64,000 nucleotides of DNA from Tetradesmus obliquus (GCA_030272155.1 CP126195.1:4385001-4449000); one strand, 5' to 3'. Shown: positions 35,020 to 48,014, counted from the first letter of the stretch. Notes: a model not told the origin generated them from the sequence alone. Numbers and translations: made by a program.

Positions 35020-35705
35020 CTGACCCACCACTTCCCAGCAAGGTTCACAGCCAGGCAAACTTCAAGCAACCGGGCCCGTTACCCCTGGCAACCCACAGCT
35101 GACGAACACCGTAGCGCTGCACATTCTTTGTACATCACACCATTTTGACAGCAGGTACTGCCTGAGACCTGTGCCTTGCTGATAAACCACAGCGGTTCAA
35201 CTGCCAAGCTCCTTGCCCAAAGGACAAAGCAACGCAACCCAGCAGCCTGTCACTGCATTGAGAAGATGATTACGGTACGCCATGCAGGCTCAGCTTGCCC
35301 TGCCACCGCCAGCAGCTGCAGCGCCAGCGCCAGCACCAGCAGCAGGCCCCAGCAGGCAGCGCACAGAAAAGGCAGAGCGCTCCAGCACGTCTTTCAGTGC
35401 CTTCCTGCAAGTCACCTGCAGCCTGTTGCACAACATGCAGTGTGCGCAGTAAGCAAACAGTTGCGGGTTGCAGCAGCAGTGGCAGCAGCGGCGCGGCACA
35501 CTCTTTCAAAACCTGGCAATTGTCGGCGAAGGCGGATGAACAGCTGTGCGCAGCTGAGCTCTTACAGTAATGCTGGTAGCAGCAGCAACAGCAGCAACAT
35601 GTATGGTGACCTCCCACACGCCATGGCACAGGCTCCATGCTCAAGCTTACGCGCACGTATGTCTGTCGGCACCTAAGCAGCCTACAAACTTTTATTCTAC
35701 CCCGC
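35020..35705. other. Intergenic: upstream of the oxidoreductase gene, 3' flank of SEC5
   Basis: This 686-bp gap lies between two genes transcribed in the same direction. It should hold the promoter and 5' UTR of the oxidoreductase gene. Many CAG/CTG runs make several open frames, none with a recognisable product. Confidence 0.5.
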
Positions 35706-38700
35706 TCACTTCTTGTTAAGCTCCTGTGGATCCTTTATGGTCAGCAGGCTGCGCGCAAGCGGTGTCTCAGCAGCAGCGGCAGCAGCGCGCGACCCAGCAG
35801 CAGCACTGCCGCCAGCGCCAGCGCACATGCGTGCCGACAGCAGCTGGTAGGCAGCTGCCATGTCAACAGACAAGCTCTGCGGGCCTGCAGCAACACACAA
35901 AGATGTGGTGCGTTGGAGCAGCAGCAAGTGCACTGCGGCAAAGTCCAGGTCACAAAAAACGACTTTCTGTGGATGCTGCTGTAGGAGTGAACACTACCTG
36001 CACACTGTAATCGCCCAGGACGAAAGCAGATTCTCGTGCTTCACATTTCACAAACATGCCATGGCAAGTACCTGGGGCAACATGTCCAGTTTGAACCTGG
36101 TCCTAACAGCAGCGACATACCGCAGAAGTTGAACGCGTACTCCTTGGTGCAGCACTGCAAACATCTGTTGCGCCACGCGTGCATTCACACAGTTTGTGCG
36201 CGCTGCACAGCCCACCTGCTTTGCTGAGCACTGCATCCGAATACACCAACCATGAAGCACTTCAAACAATGAATGCCCACCTGCTTTGCTGAGAACTGCA
36301 TCCAGATACGCAGCAGCTGAACAGTACTGCAGACACCCAACACTCACCTGCTTTGCTGAGCACTGCATCCAGGTACACTAGGTCCATGAAGTATTGGCCC
36401 AAGGCTTCTAAAGGGCAGCCAGCAGCAGCAGCACTAGCACCACCAGCACCACCAGCAGCAGCAGCTCCAGCATTCGGCAGGCTTGCGAACGCTGATGACA
36501 GTGCACTGCCCAAGTGCTCCAGAGCAGCATGCAGCAGCTGCTGCATGAACAGCCTGCAGGGGTGCAGCGCAAGGATGCAGCGCACACACGGAAGCAGCAA
36601 CACAATGAGCATCCATTGCACTGAAAATCAACATTCACATCAGGGTAAGAACGCTGCAAAATCAGGTCACAACTGGCAGCAAAGCAGGTCTGGCAGCACA
36701 AGATACATTCAAGCAGCAACAGCTCAGGCAACGCACAACTGCATGCGCTACAGCACATGCGTGTGTGCAGATTTGGGTCCTCACGCACGGACAGCACATG
36801 CACACTTCAACACGCCCTCCCCATAACCCATAGCAGCCCTGCATTGCAACCCTGCAACACACTGTCCGTTCCACTGTCCGACCCACTGTTCAACACACTG
36901 TTCAATACACTGTTCGATACACTCAACACACTGCACTACCCAGCACCGCCCCCACCTGGCATATGTGAACGTCTCCGACTGAATGCCAGCCACCAGCTGC
37001 ACCAGCTGCTGCGCATGCGGCGACACCTCCCGCAGGTCAGGCGGCACGCCCACAGGCTGGCCGTCTGGCTTTATGTAGCTGCCCAGCAGCCGGTCAATGC
37101 TGCGCCGCTTGCGCTCCAAGTACACGCCATGCACAGCCTGCGGTTGATGGAGAAAGCACATACGGTGCAGCTTGTTTGAAATGGCTAAAACACGGCAAAC
37201 ACTCAAGCAGGTGAGGGCGGCCATGCATGTGGTGCACTGGCTCTGAGCTGTGCCAGCCAACTGCTGCTGAAGGTTGCGGCGATGCGCCGGATGGTGCGCC
37301 CGCCAAGCAGTGTACAGCCGGAGGCATGCGCGTCAGCGCCCAGACCAACAGTGCGCAGTTCTTGAACTTTAGCTGCAGCCGCCAGACAGCAAAGCAGGGC
37401 GTACTAACATACATGCACACAGCAAATCCCAAGACGACTGTATTTGCTGCCATACGTGCGCCGCCGCCGGCGCTGCCGCAGCGGCAGCAGGTCTGAGAAC
37501 ATCTCTGGAACACGCATCCCAGGCCGCACCTGTATGGTTGAGTCCAGGCGCCCTGCCAGCTTCACCACGTAGCGTGAGCAGCGCTCCACCTCAGCAGCCA
37601 CCTCGCCTGGCGGCAGCAGCAGCAACAGCAGCAAGTGATGCAGCTGTGACAAACACACAATGGTGCCATGCTGCACACTGATTATGGTGCCATGCTGCAC
37701 ACTGATTATGGTGCCATGCTGCACACTGATTATGGTGCCATGCTGCACACTGATTATGGTGCCATGCTGCACACTGATTATGGTGCCATGCTGCACACTG
37801 ATTATGGTGCCATGCTGCACACTGATTATGGTGCCATGCTGCACACTGATTATGGTGCCATGCTGCACACTGATTATGGTGCCATGCTGCACACTGATTA
37901 TGGTGCCATGCTGCACACTGATTATGGTGCCATGCTGCACACTGATTATGCGCACGTGGCAGCAGAACTGCTTCAAACTCCGGGCAATCCTGTGCAAAAG
38001 CACCTGCAGCAGCAGCTGATATCAAACAGCCTGCGCAACGCTCGCTGTAGCGCAGCTGCGCGCGTTGATAGGTGCTGCTCGCTGTAGCGCAGCTGCGCGC
38101 TTTGATAGGACTCTTGCATCCCTTCCCTCGCAACTTGACCCACACAGCTGCAGCTGCTGCACTGCTATATGCGCGCAAGGCCCTTGCAACCAGCAGCACT
38201 TGTTCATCATGTGCCGCAGCTGTCCAGCTACAATTTTACAACTGTCCTCCCAACTGCTTCTATGAAAACAATGACTATATGATGCACGGTGTCCTGCAGA
38301 ACCGCCCACCTGTCAGCACCAGCAGGAAGCGCTGCGTGAGGCTGCCCACAAGCCGCTCCCGCATGAAGCTCAGGTTGCTGCTCATCAGCAGCAGCCGCAC
38401 ATCGTCAGACAGCACAGCACCCAGCACACTGCCTGGCAGGCCCAGCGCAAAGCTCAGCCCGCCAGCAGCAGCAGCAGCAGCAGCATCCCCGGCAGCAGCA
38501 CCTGCAGCGGCTGCTGCAGTATCACCTTCGCTGCCATCGAACAGTATGTCCTGGCCGAGGACTGCTGCTGCAGCTGCCGCTGAGAGCCCAGGCCGCCGCA
38601 CTGGACTCGACTCCCTGCCGCTGTCTTTGGTGGGAGACGAGCCAGTTGCTCTGCTGCTGCTAGCCTCCTTTGCTGCTGCTGCTGCTGCTGCGCCTGTTGC

Positions 38701-39638
38701 TGCTGGTCGCAGCTCCTCTGCTGCTGCCTTACACGTTTTGATGGTGTCTTCCAAGCACGTGAAGTAGGCATCACGGATAGGCTTGGTGGTCACATCTGCT
38801 GTGATGCCGCGGGCTGCTGAGGTGCTGCTGCTGAGGCTGCCGGTGCTGCTGCCGGTGCTGCAGCCCAGCAGCTGCTGGTAGTACTGCATCGCCACAGTCA
38901 CCTCCTCCTGCAAACAGACAGACAAAAGACAGGCACTACTTGGTCGTCAGCAGCATGCGGAGGCAGGCGCATGCATGCAGCGCAGGTGTGGTGAAGTTGC
39001 GGCAGCGCTCGAGCAACTGCTAGTCAACGCCAGTCTGAAAGGCAGTGTGGATAACTGCAGCCTATGCCTGCGCACCTGCAGCTACTGCGGCATTATAGTG
39101 ATGGAACGCCACGAAGCAGCACAGCAACACAGCAGCACAGCACCACATCAGAACAGCACCACATCAACAAAGCAGCAGACATGCCGCAAAACCTTGCCCA
39201 GCCGTCCACCTGCAGCTGCTTAGGCATCTTGGTGATGGGCTGCCGACCAGCAACACAGCAACACAGCAGCTTGCAAGCACAACATCAACCATCCCAACCA
39301 CCATTGACAAATCACTGCGCCCACCTGCAGCTGCTCAGGCATCATGGTGATGGGCTGGCTGCCGCTGTGTGTCACGCTGAGCTGCCAGCCCTCCCTTGCA
39401 ATGAGCCAGGCAGGCACGCCATGCAGGTGGCCAGCCAGCTGCTGCACGCCAGACGCCACCAGCTGGCCTAGCAGGCCCTGCACTGATTCGAGGGCAGGGC
39501 CGGGTGCTTCCTGTGCCTCTAGCTGCTGGATGGTGTACGCCAGCTCCTGCAGGCACAACGCAGGGTGATATACGCAGCAGGCTGCTGGTTGTTAGCAGGC
39601 GATGTGTTGCGCACAAGCAACAGCTGGCAGCGCGCAGT

Positions 39639-39686
<48 letters not shown>

Positions 39687-42600
39687 TATAGTGCTGGCGC
39701 AGTAGCAGCCACCAGCTTGGCCCGCCATGCCCTGCCCTTGGCCTGATCATCCGCCGCCGCCTGACACAAGCACAGTCATACATCACAGCACACAATGCTC
39801 AAACATCGCAACACAAAACATCAGCCAAGCGCAGCTGTGCCGCACCTCGGCAGCAGCCAGCAGCGCCCCCCTTAGCGGTCCCACACCAGCCAGTGCAGCC
39901 GCCAGCGCCCCAACCTCCTTGCAGTAGCTGCTGACCAGGCGCTGCAGGATGCCTGCTGCACCTCCGCAGCAGCCAGCCAGCGCCCCAGCCAGCACCACCC
40001 CACCTCAAACCAGCACTTGAGCACAGCTGAACACCCCAGCACAACGCCGCAAACACAAAACCGCAGCGGAGCCATCAGACGCAGCTGGTGCACACTAACA
40101 ACCACCCGCCATGCACAAACGTGCTTGCGCACAGCCATGTACCACAGCGCACAACGCAGCAACACCGCAATGGCAGGAGTATAGCACAGCGCACCTCAGC
40201 AGCAGCCAGCAGCGCCTCCCTCAGTGGCCCCACCCCAGCCAGCGCAGCTGCCAGCGCGTCAACCTCCTTGCAGTAGCTGCTGACCAAGCGCTGCAGGATG
40301 CCTGCTGCCCCTGCCAGCGTCTGCTGCAGCTTGGCTGCTGCTGATGCGGGCAGGTTGAGGGGCAGCTGCAGCTTGCTGGTGCCAGCAGCCTGCCACAGGC
40401 CCGGCAGGCACTCCAGCAACACCTCTGAGTGGCGCTGCAGGTTCCTGAAGCAGCGACGCAGCACATGACTTGACAGATAAGCTTGTGGTGTTGGTGATGG
40501 GCAGCTACGCATGTAACACGACATGTCCCAAGTGGATGCCGACAGCAAGGGCATGCTGGCAGCTGCAAGCTGCATGAGCAGTACAAGCGGTACAAAATGT
40601 CTGGCACCACTGGCAGTACATCATGTGTGAGCAGTACAGGCAGCACAGAAAGCTACTGGGCAATCCTAATCACACGCTCACTTGAGGTACAGCAGCTCCC
40701 CAGCAGTACAGCGGGTGTCCTGCACTAGCCGGGACCTGGGGGCCGGCGGCTGCAGCCCAGACAGCGGCGCGACCTCGGACAAGTGCTTGCTGCCCGGTAA
40801 ACCGCCACCCAAAACCCCACCCGCAAAGCTCCTGAGCCCTGAACCCAGATCGCTGATGCCAGCAGCACCAATGATCGACCCCAGCAGATCTGGCCCTGCA
40901 GCGCCAGCTGCTGCTGCTGCTGCTGCGCTGCTGCCGCGGTAGCCTGCAATGCTGCGCGCGAAGACAGCGCTGCTGCCGCCCACAGCTGCTGCTGCTGGCA
41001 GGCCTGGTTGCATCGTGCTGCTGCTGCTGCTGCCGTCCCAGCTGCCTCGCCACTTGAGCAGCTGGGCCTCTGATATAGCTGCTGGGTCCTGCACAGCCAA
41101 AGACAAGCAGATGTTAGAACAGTATACGACACGTGTTTCAATGCGAACTAACGCGGCTGGTGCGCGCCACAGCTGCACCACCCACCTGAAGCTTCTCATC
41201 CACTGCTGCTGCAGCCATGGCGCTCCGCAGCCTCCCCACAGCCCGCTCATGGTCAGCCGCCACTGCTTGCATGGCTGCTGCAAACCTGGCCTCCCTTGCA
41301 GCCAGCAGCAGCGCCAGGGGGTCCTGACCCTGTGCTGCTGGCAGGCCTATCTGCAGCATGTGCTGCACTAGCTCGGAAGCTAAACCTACGCTACCAGGCA
41401 CGCGTTACAGCTGCACCACCCACCTGCATCTTCTCATCTGCTGCTGCTGCAGCCATGGCAGCCCGCAGCCTCCCCACAGCCCGCTCATGGTCAGCCGCCA
41501 CTGCCTGCATCGCTGCTGCAAACCTTGCCTCACGGGCAGCCAGCAGCAGCGCCAGAGGATCCTGACCCTGTGCTGCTGGCAGGCCTTCTGCTTGCAGCGC
41601 CAGCATGTGCTGTACCAGCTCACTGGCTGATGCTGCTGGCAGGCGGGGGTCCTGGATCTCACCCTGCAGCTGCTGGTACACCTCTGACACGCGCTGCACG
41701 TGTGGAAAAAGTAAAATGGGGTGAATGGGGTGCAGACGTAAGCGCAGCGGCAGGACTTGTTGGTGGCTGCAGCGCGCTTTCGTAATGTAGGTGGAGTATG
41801 TGGTGCAATGCGCAGGGAACACGGTGAGAAGCAAGCAGATGGTGTGACATGTAGTGATGCTTGGATGTATGTGTGTGCGTATTGCGCTGCAACACACAGG
41901 TAGTGCTGCAGGCCCAGCTCATAACCTGCGGGCATGCTCCTCCATCTGCGAGCCCGCCTGCTGCACGCCTACTTTCAATTCACTGATGCCGCGCACCTTT
42001 TCTATCTCAGCGTAGAGCGCCGCCCAGACCTTGATAGTCTTGGGCCCTGGCTTAATGAGCCCGTTGGCGCGCTTGAACTCGGCAGTCACCTGCAGCAGCA
42101 GCAACAGCAGGGTGTCAGGTGCTGCCAGCAGCGAGGCACAGGGGTGCAGCAGCAGCAGCAGCCACAAGAGCAGCTCATAAGTTACAACAGGCTGCACGTC
42201 GCCCGCATGGAAATCTCAGCCCATATTTTGCTTGCTGCAGCAACACAACCAGCTTCAATTGCCTGCTGCCCAGCTGCAATGCCCTCGCAAACCACACCAC
42301 GCCTCCAAAAAAAACACACACGCACCTGCTCAAAGTCGCGTGCTGCCGCGTGTGCGCTGATGCGCTGCGGCGCGCTGAACAGGCCCTGGAAGCGCCTCAG
42401 CAGCAGCTGCACGCTGCGGATGCGCTCCGCCTTGGCGCTGCGCTCCAGGATGGGCCCAAACACCTCGCTCGCGCCATCCTGCACCTGCGCTCATGCACGA
42501 TTTGCAGAAAACACAGGGATTGCCATTGTTGTCAGCTGGGGGTGCAGCAGACAGTAAAGAACGCAAGCGCGCTGCGCTCCAGGATGGGCCCAAACACCTC

Positions 42601-43116
42601 GCTCGCGCCATCCTGCACCTGCACATGCACGCGCACACAAGTTTGCAGGAACAACACAGCATACCGTTGTTGGGAGCTGGGCGTGCTGCAGAAAGTCCAT
42701 GCGTGTGCGCACGCAATCTGCAAAGCTTGTGGTCCTTATGCAGGCAACACGCAGTGTGTGATATGCATGGGCTGCACTTGCTGTGCAGCATTGCCTGCAG
42801 CACCATTCTCACACCCGCGCACCTGCTGTATGGCGCTGTACAGCACCTCCGTGCTGACCCCTGTGGAGGTGGACTCGATGCGGCGCAGCTTCACGTAGAT
42901 GTCATCAATTGTGGTCTTGCAGCTGATGAAGCGCTCAAAGTTCTGCTTGACCAGCTGCTTGAGCTGCCCGGTGCGCTCCCCAAGCTCGTGCTCCAGCACG
43001 CGCAGCCCTTGAGCCAGCTGTGGGGCGCTGCTGGCCTCGTGGAAGATGGCCAGGTAGGCCTCGGGGTCAAAGCCTTCCTCGCTCGGCAGCAGCTTCACCT
43101 GAACAGAAGCAGGCGC

Positions 43117-43152
<36 letters not shown>

Positions 43153-43240
43153 GCAGCAGCAAAACATGAGATGGCCAGGTAGGCCTTGGGGTCAAAGCCC
43201 TCCTCACTTGGCAGCAGCTTCACCTGACGAAAGCAGGCGC

Positions 43241-43278
<38 letters not shown>

Positions 43279-45246
43279 CGAGGCTGAAGCCCTCTTCAAC
43301 AAGCAGCTGCTTCACCTACAGCATACATGTCTGTGTGCTGTTGAACGGATACGGTTGGATGGATGTAATGTCACATACACCAGGCACTGCCCTGTCTGTA
43401 CGGGGCCAGGTGTAAGTACAACGCACTACCCTGTCTACACTACGCCATGTGCTGCCACCTGATGCAGTCGAGCTGCTGCAATACCCACCCCGCCACATAC
43501 ACACCTGCTTCAGCCCTCCAGCAAAGCCTGCAGCCGACTGCGCCTCCCTGCCTGCGCCAGCTCCACTGCTGCTAGCCTTGCCCCTGCTGCTGCGGCCCTG
43601 CCCTGCGCCCGCCATGCCTGCTGCTGCCAGCGCTGCGCTGATGCTGGGCTGCCTCGCCAGCTCAGCTCGGCGGCTGAACTCAGAGGCAGAGCCCTGGCGA
43701 GTGAGCTCGGAGAAGAAGCGACCCACAGCACCCTTGCTCTGCGCAGACAGAATCAAGCAAAGGTAGGGAGTTCATGGGTGTGCTGTGTGTGCGCGCACTG
43801 AGTTGCATGCGTGCTGGCTGCACAGTGTACAGCCACCAGTCGACTCTTACTAACAGCAACAAACACCGCTAGCTGCAAGATTGTCCTGCTCCAGTACAGA
43901 AGGTTGCATCCTGCAGCAGCTGCGGATGCTCAGCAGCAGCGCTACACAGCCAAGCCTGCCCAGCCCGCTGGAAGCTGCTGCTGCTGCTGCCGCACCTGCC
44001 CACCGCGCTTGCCGCGCTTGCCCGACACTGCTGCTGCCATGGCCTGGCCCGAGGGCGTCATGTGCGGCTGCTGCTGCTCCTCCTGAGGCTCCTCACCACC
44101 AGGCCGCTCCTGCAGGCAGGCAGGCAGGCAGCAGCAGCAGCAGCAGCAGCAGTGGGATGAGAACTGAGTGAACAAAAGCACCACGGGCAACACAGCGAAC
44201 AGCGGAGCACTATACATACAGGAGAAGCAAGTGGTGAGCCCAATGCATGATGCTGCACAAGCTGGTGTGTGCACATGCAGTGCTGTACACAACCTGCTTG
44301 GAGAGGTGGGACTCCTGTGCGTGCGGCAATCAGCGCAGCACTGAGCAGCACAGCACAGCCCGCAGCGTGCAAAAAGGCAGCAGCTGCATCCACATTCAAA
44401 CCCGAGCTCACCAGCTTCATGTTTAGCAGATCAATTGTGCCAAAGCCCAGGGGGTCCTGGTACTGATCCTGGCTGATCGTGAAAGTGACGGTCGGATGCC
44501 ACACTGCATCCCTGCTCTTGTCATCCGTGGGCGCTGTTGACGCGACGCTGCTGATCAGTTTCAAAACGGTTGACGACAGCTGCGCGCGGTCAACATCCTG
44601 CAAGCAAAGGCAGATGCAGAGGAATGGTAGCAGTTTGTTTGGGCGGGTAATAGCTGACTGCCTGTAGCGTAGCCAGCAACATCTGCTGGCGGTCACTGCT
44701 TCTGCAGCAGCGGCAGCACCAGCACCAGCACCAGCACCCGCACCACAGCATCACTACAGTGGAGCACAAGTGAAGTTGATGCTGCAATCAAGCTGCTTGC
44801 ACATTATGAACTGAGCTGTGCTGCGGCCTTGGCAATGTTATTGCTGCTGCAACAACAGCAGCTGCAACTGCTGCTACCTGATGGAGTACTCGAGGGGAGT
44901 ACGAGGCAGCGGCAATACACATATGCAGCAGCAGTACCACCTGGCCTGCACCGGCTGGCTGCCTGGACCACCTTACAAGCGAGCATGTTGTTGACTTTAT
45001 GGATTTGCGTTGCGGTATGCTTTGGATCAGGCAATCCTTGCCGGACCCAGCGTTGTCTGCTTCTGCTGCAGCAGTTACCTGCCAGGAGTTGGCCCCTGAG
45101 ATGTTGATGCCGCTGAGCAGCGGATCAGCGCCCTCGGCACTGGCATCTGTGTTGTCAGAAGGGCGTGATGTCCTCCGCAGCTGCGAGACTACGTCCTCCT
45201 CCTCCTCTTCCTCCACGAAAGAAATGTCATCGCTGTCTTCGTTCAT
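35706..45246 (-). CDS. SEC5: Exocyst complex component Sec5 (EXOC2)
   Basis: Sec5 is a subunit of the octameric exocyst that tethers secretory vesicles to the plasma membrane. Phase-consistent exons: 45079-45246, 44412-44597, 43996-44109, 43505-43738, 42823-43098, 42326-42484, 41997-42089, 41424-41693, 40682-41088, 40195-40444, 39713-39760, 39325-39546, 38310-38907, 37413-37606, 36956-37137, 36348-36553, 35706-35884; 3786 nt, about 1261 residues. N-terminus: an acidic stretch, then DPLGFGTIDL. The family hallmark is in exon 5: LKQLVKQNFERFISCKTTID, then DIYVKLRRIE. Exon 6 (GPILERSAKAERIRSVQLLL) and the exon 7-8 junction (EIEK/RVSEVYQQL) match the family too. The C-terminal two thirds is helical with Ala/Gln-rich inserts from CAG runs. 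It is longer than land-plant Sec5 because of these inserts. Many introns hold partial copies of neighbouring exon edges, so exon choice near 36,000-36,350, 39,000-40,000 and 41,000-41,700 needs transcript data. Confidence 0.88.
37661..37948. repeat. Minisatellite, 12 x 24 bp
   Basis: Twelve perfect head-to-tail copies of a 24-bp unit starting TGGTGCCATGCTGCACACTG then ATTA lie in the SEC5 intron between exons 38310-38907 and 37413-37606. Because 24 is a multiple of 3, both strands stay open through it and give repetitive phantom proteins. Confidence 0.95.
41170..41380 (-). repeat. Near-complete duplicate of a SEC5 exon
   Basis: This stretch repeats most of the exon at 41424-41693 (GLPAAQGQDPLALLLAAREA in both), including the donor side after DEKLQ (DEKMQ in the main copy). 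The left part of the exon (RVSEVYQQL...) is missing and no strong acceptor is seen. The family needs one copy, so I leave it out of the coding model. It may be an alternative or extra exon. Confidence 0.7.
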
Positions 45247-45989
45247 CCCGTTGCCCCAAGATCGTTTTGCTGCGGGCTACATAGTGTAGATGGAGGTTAC
45301 AGCGTTCATTGGCAGGCACGCTGCCTGCCCCGTTCACAAAGAGCGGGGTTGGCAATCAGGAAGTTCCGCACTCAGCTCTGGACTTTGTGTGTAGAGGAAC
45401 TGGTGGTGCAACCAACGTGGGGCTCTTGCTACGTATCCACTCACTTCCAAAGCATCGCCTGATCATTGAGGCATGCTGCCTGCTGCTGGTTGTTTCATGT
45501 CACTTAGGGATTGGCCGCTAGGGTTTTTCCTGGGGTTGGACACGACACGCAGCAGTACACGTTACAACGCTGCAGAGTGTGCAGGACACGTAACTTAACT
45601 CATCAATAAGCAGTGCATCGTGCTGCAGCTTGACACCCAGAAGACAGCCCAAATTGGAACTGAATGCATGGGCAGGACAATGGTGTCCAATGCTTGGCTG
45701 AATCCCGCTGAGCTGGTCGCAGCTGTATAGTGTATGGGTAACAACAGGATAGAATCCCTGCACAATGCATCATCTTGCAGTGCTACCAAAAGTGCTTAGA
45801 CTCCGTGCTTGGCGCCAAGCTCGACACATGACGTACAGGCCCTCAGTAGGGCTCCACAGTACACCATACTAAGCAGTGCAGTGCACGCAACAATGCAGTG
45901 CGCACTGCACTGTTTTCAGTGAGAGCATGCTCTCACCGACGACACTCATATGCATGCATCCAGCACTGCAGCACAGCTGCTGCGTCCTC
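45247..45989. other. Intergenic: SEC5 upstream region and NTase1 3' flank
   Basis: This 743-bp stretch has no supported gene. It should contain the SEC5 promoter. An inverted-repeat-like GAGAGCATGCTCTC lies at about 45922-45935. Confidence 0.5.
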
Positions 45990-47293
45990 TCACACTTGCG
46001 GCCAGCCGCCGTGTGCTGCCTTGTGGTTGAGCACCCGCTGCGCCACAGACCTCCACTCCCCATTCACGCCAGCCATCTGCAAGCTGTCCTGCACCCCCTT
46101 CAGACCGCTACCACCTGCCACTGCCTGCAGTGATGCAGAGAGCAGCCTGTCGAAACCTGCTGCTCCCTGCATATCTGCGCTCTTCAGGCCGCACTGGCAG
46201 CGCATGTGGGTGTCCAGCTGCATCACTGCCCGCTCCAGCATGGAAGACTTGAGCTGTGGCGCATTGGTGTAGCGCCCTGGCAGCAGCTTCATGTACCTCA
46301 CCACCTGCAGTGCGCAATTGCAGGCAACAGCAGCAGCAGCAGCAGTAGCAGCAACATTGATAAGCCATAGCGTCGCTTGCTAGCTGCAGGCCCAGCCTAG
46401 GCCCTGGCAGGGCCGCCGGCGTGCGGCACAACCCATCACGTCACGCGCGAATATCGCGTGAGGAAGCTGCGTTCAAAACCACTTTTGATGCGCTTCGCGA
46501 TCCAAACATGGCAGAAACCAGCATGTAACGCATTCAACGCTCGTCCTGGACCTGCACTCGCCTGCTGCGCAGCGTGACTGCTTGCGAGGGCCTTGCTGTT
46601 GGGTGGCACCCGCACGTCACTCTTGAAGCGCTGAAACACGACATCGCAGTCAGGCAGCGGACCCTGCGCGTCCCTGCCTTCAAACAACCGGATGCGGTTC
46701 TCCCCAGCCTGCATGCGGTATGTGATGCCTGCACCAGACAACTGTGCCTGCAACTGGCTGTACACTGCCATGCGCTGTGCATGTGTGACTGTAGTGATGT
46801 TGTCATTCAGGCGTACAAAAAAGTCCCAGTCGCTGGTGTGCAGCAGGCTGGTGCCCTTGGCAGTGCTGCCCTGCAGCTGCACTGTCGCGTGGCCTTGGAA
46901 GATTTGCTGCACAACCTGAAGACAGTAGCAGACACAGGCACAGCCACTAGGTGCGGTTGCACTGCCAACTGGTGATGTGCATGCCTTCAGGAAAAAGCAT
47001 GCACCCGTGCATTGCCAAACAATAAGCAGCACGACACATGAAGTAGAACTATTTTGCAAGTTTCACAGTGAATGCAGCGCTGCAAAGCAGGCTGGCTGTG
47101 CTGTGACTTGCGGGGTGCCACCCTGCATCATCGGATGATCTGTGCTGCAGCGGTGTACCTCATCACAGCAGCGCTTTACAGGCCGCAACCTTGGGTCGTT
47201 CTTGCTCATTCCACGGCTGTTGAGAGCCAGCATAGCGGCGCCTGGGCTGGCAAAGGGGGCCCTGGCACTCTGTACTGCTGCCATGCCGAACAT
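45990..47293 (-). CDS. NTase1: small nucleotidyltransferase-fold protein, catalytic signature intact
   Basis: Three exons, 47159-47293, 46562-46915 and 45990-46304, give 804 nt and about 267 residues. Exon 2 carries the polymerase-beta superfamily signature: GSTAKGTSLLHTSDWDFFVR has the GS motif followed, 11 residues on, by D-x-D (residues about 74 and 76). A likely third acid follows in LPDCDVVFQRF. These residues bind metal and nucleotide in class I enzymes such as CCA-adding and OAS-type proteins. Exon 3 is an all-helical tail of about 104 residues with no PAP/OAS1 C-terminal domain that I recognise. The N-terminus before NDPRLRPVKRCC could be an organelle leader. The donor after exon 2 reads GCGAGT, so a GC-AG intron is inferred from the paralogues. 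The start is the first ATG of a closely spaced pair (47293, 47284). Substrate unknown. Confidence 0.7.
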
Positions 47294-47603
47294 TATACCT
47301 GCTGCTAAGTCGTGAGATCGTGGTTGTAAAGTCGCAGAACCGCTGCGTAGGTCGTCAGTATCGACCGGGGTGAGAACGATGAAGGCCAGCCCCGCAAGAA
47401 GCAGAAACAACTGCCATCGACGGTTCAACGGCTGGAACCTAAAGCGCAGCCCGGTGACATCCAGCGAGTTCAACCAAGGCTGTGCTCAATCAAGCTTATG
47501 TTGACTGTGATCATCAATTAAGATCATTTAAGATCAAGTTGTCGTCCTCCTGTCGCCATTCTCGGTTCCCGCCCTCTCGTTGTACTGCTGCCATGCCGAA
47601 CAT
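47271..47603. repeat. 23-bp direct repeat in the divergent promoter region
   Basis: TGTACTGCTGCCATGCCGAA followed by CAT occurs at 47271-47293, where it contains the NTase1 start codons on the minus strand, and again at 47581-47603. The second copy could offer an alternative start, but that frame soon stops. Confidence 0.8.
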
Positions 47604-48014
47604 CACATCTGCGGCAACGTGAGAGGGTGCGAGGCCTCCCAGCAAAAGTGCTGGATACTGTGATCATAATGAGTTAAAAGAGACCAAGTCAACCAGTAAA
47701 GGCAGTTCCTGACCAACGCTATCGAACTAAGAACTGCCACCGTACGCCCACTAGTGTACGCGTACGCGTGGCAGTGACCGCCGGGTGAAGGTGTCGTCGA
47801 CTTCCAAATCAGTAAGTCGATCATGTGGCTAGGCTCTATCAAGAAGTTGAAATGCAGCTGCCCAGTGGCATACGTTGAGATCCATCTTAGTTCTCGGCCC
47901 TTGTGCTGGATCAAGAACCACATCTCAGGCCTTGTGCCCCACCATCACCTGCTACCCCATATTCTCTGCTTGTGCCCGTACTCACCCTGTCTTCGTGCCT
48001 CAACCACATCTCAT
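47294..48014. promoter_or_regulatory. Divergent intergenic region between NTase1 and NTase2
   Basis: About 720 bp separates the two divergently read paralogues and must hold both promoters. It contains AT-rich GATCA-bearing stretches (47,500-47,540 and about 47,660) and a self-complementary GTACGCGTAC near 47757. No defined element such as a TATA box can be assigned with confidence. On the plus strand, frame 47823-48014 is open and could extend the NTase2 N-terminus. Confidence 0.45.

Noticed and set aside
37661-37948. CRISPR-like array
   Set aside because: The 24-bp units are contiguous with no spacers, lie in a eukaryotic intron, and are a minisatellite.
37404-38199. Long repetitive open frames on both strands (about 200 residues)
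   Set aside because: They are products of the 24-bp repeat, which stays open in all frames; the real SEC5 exons read across the ends.
38071-38770. Ala-rich plus-strand open frame over SEC5
   Set aside because: It is antisense to a confirmed SEC5 exon and results from CAG/GCA runs.
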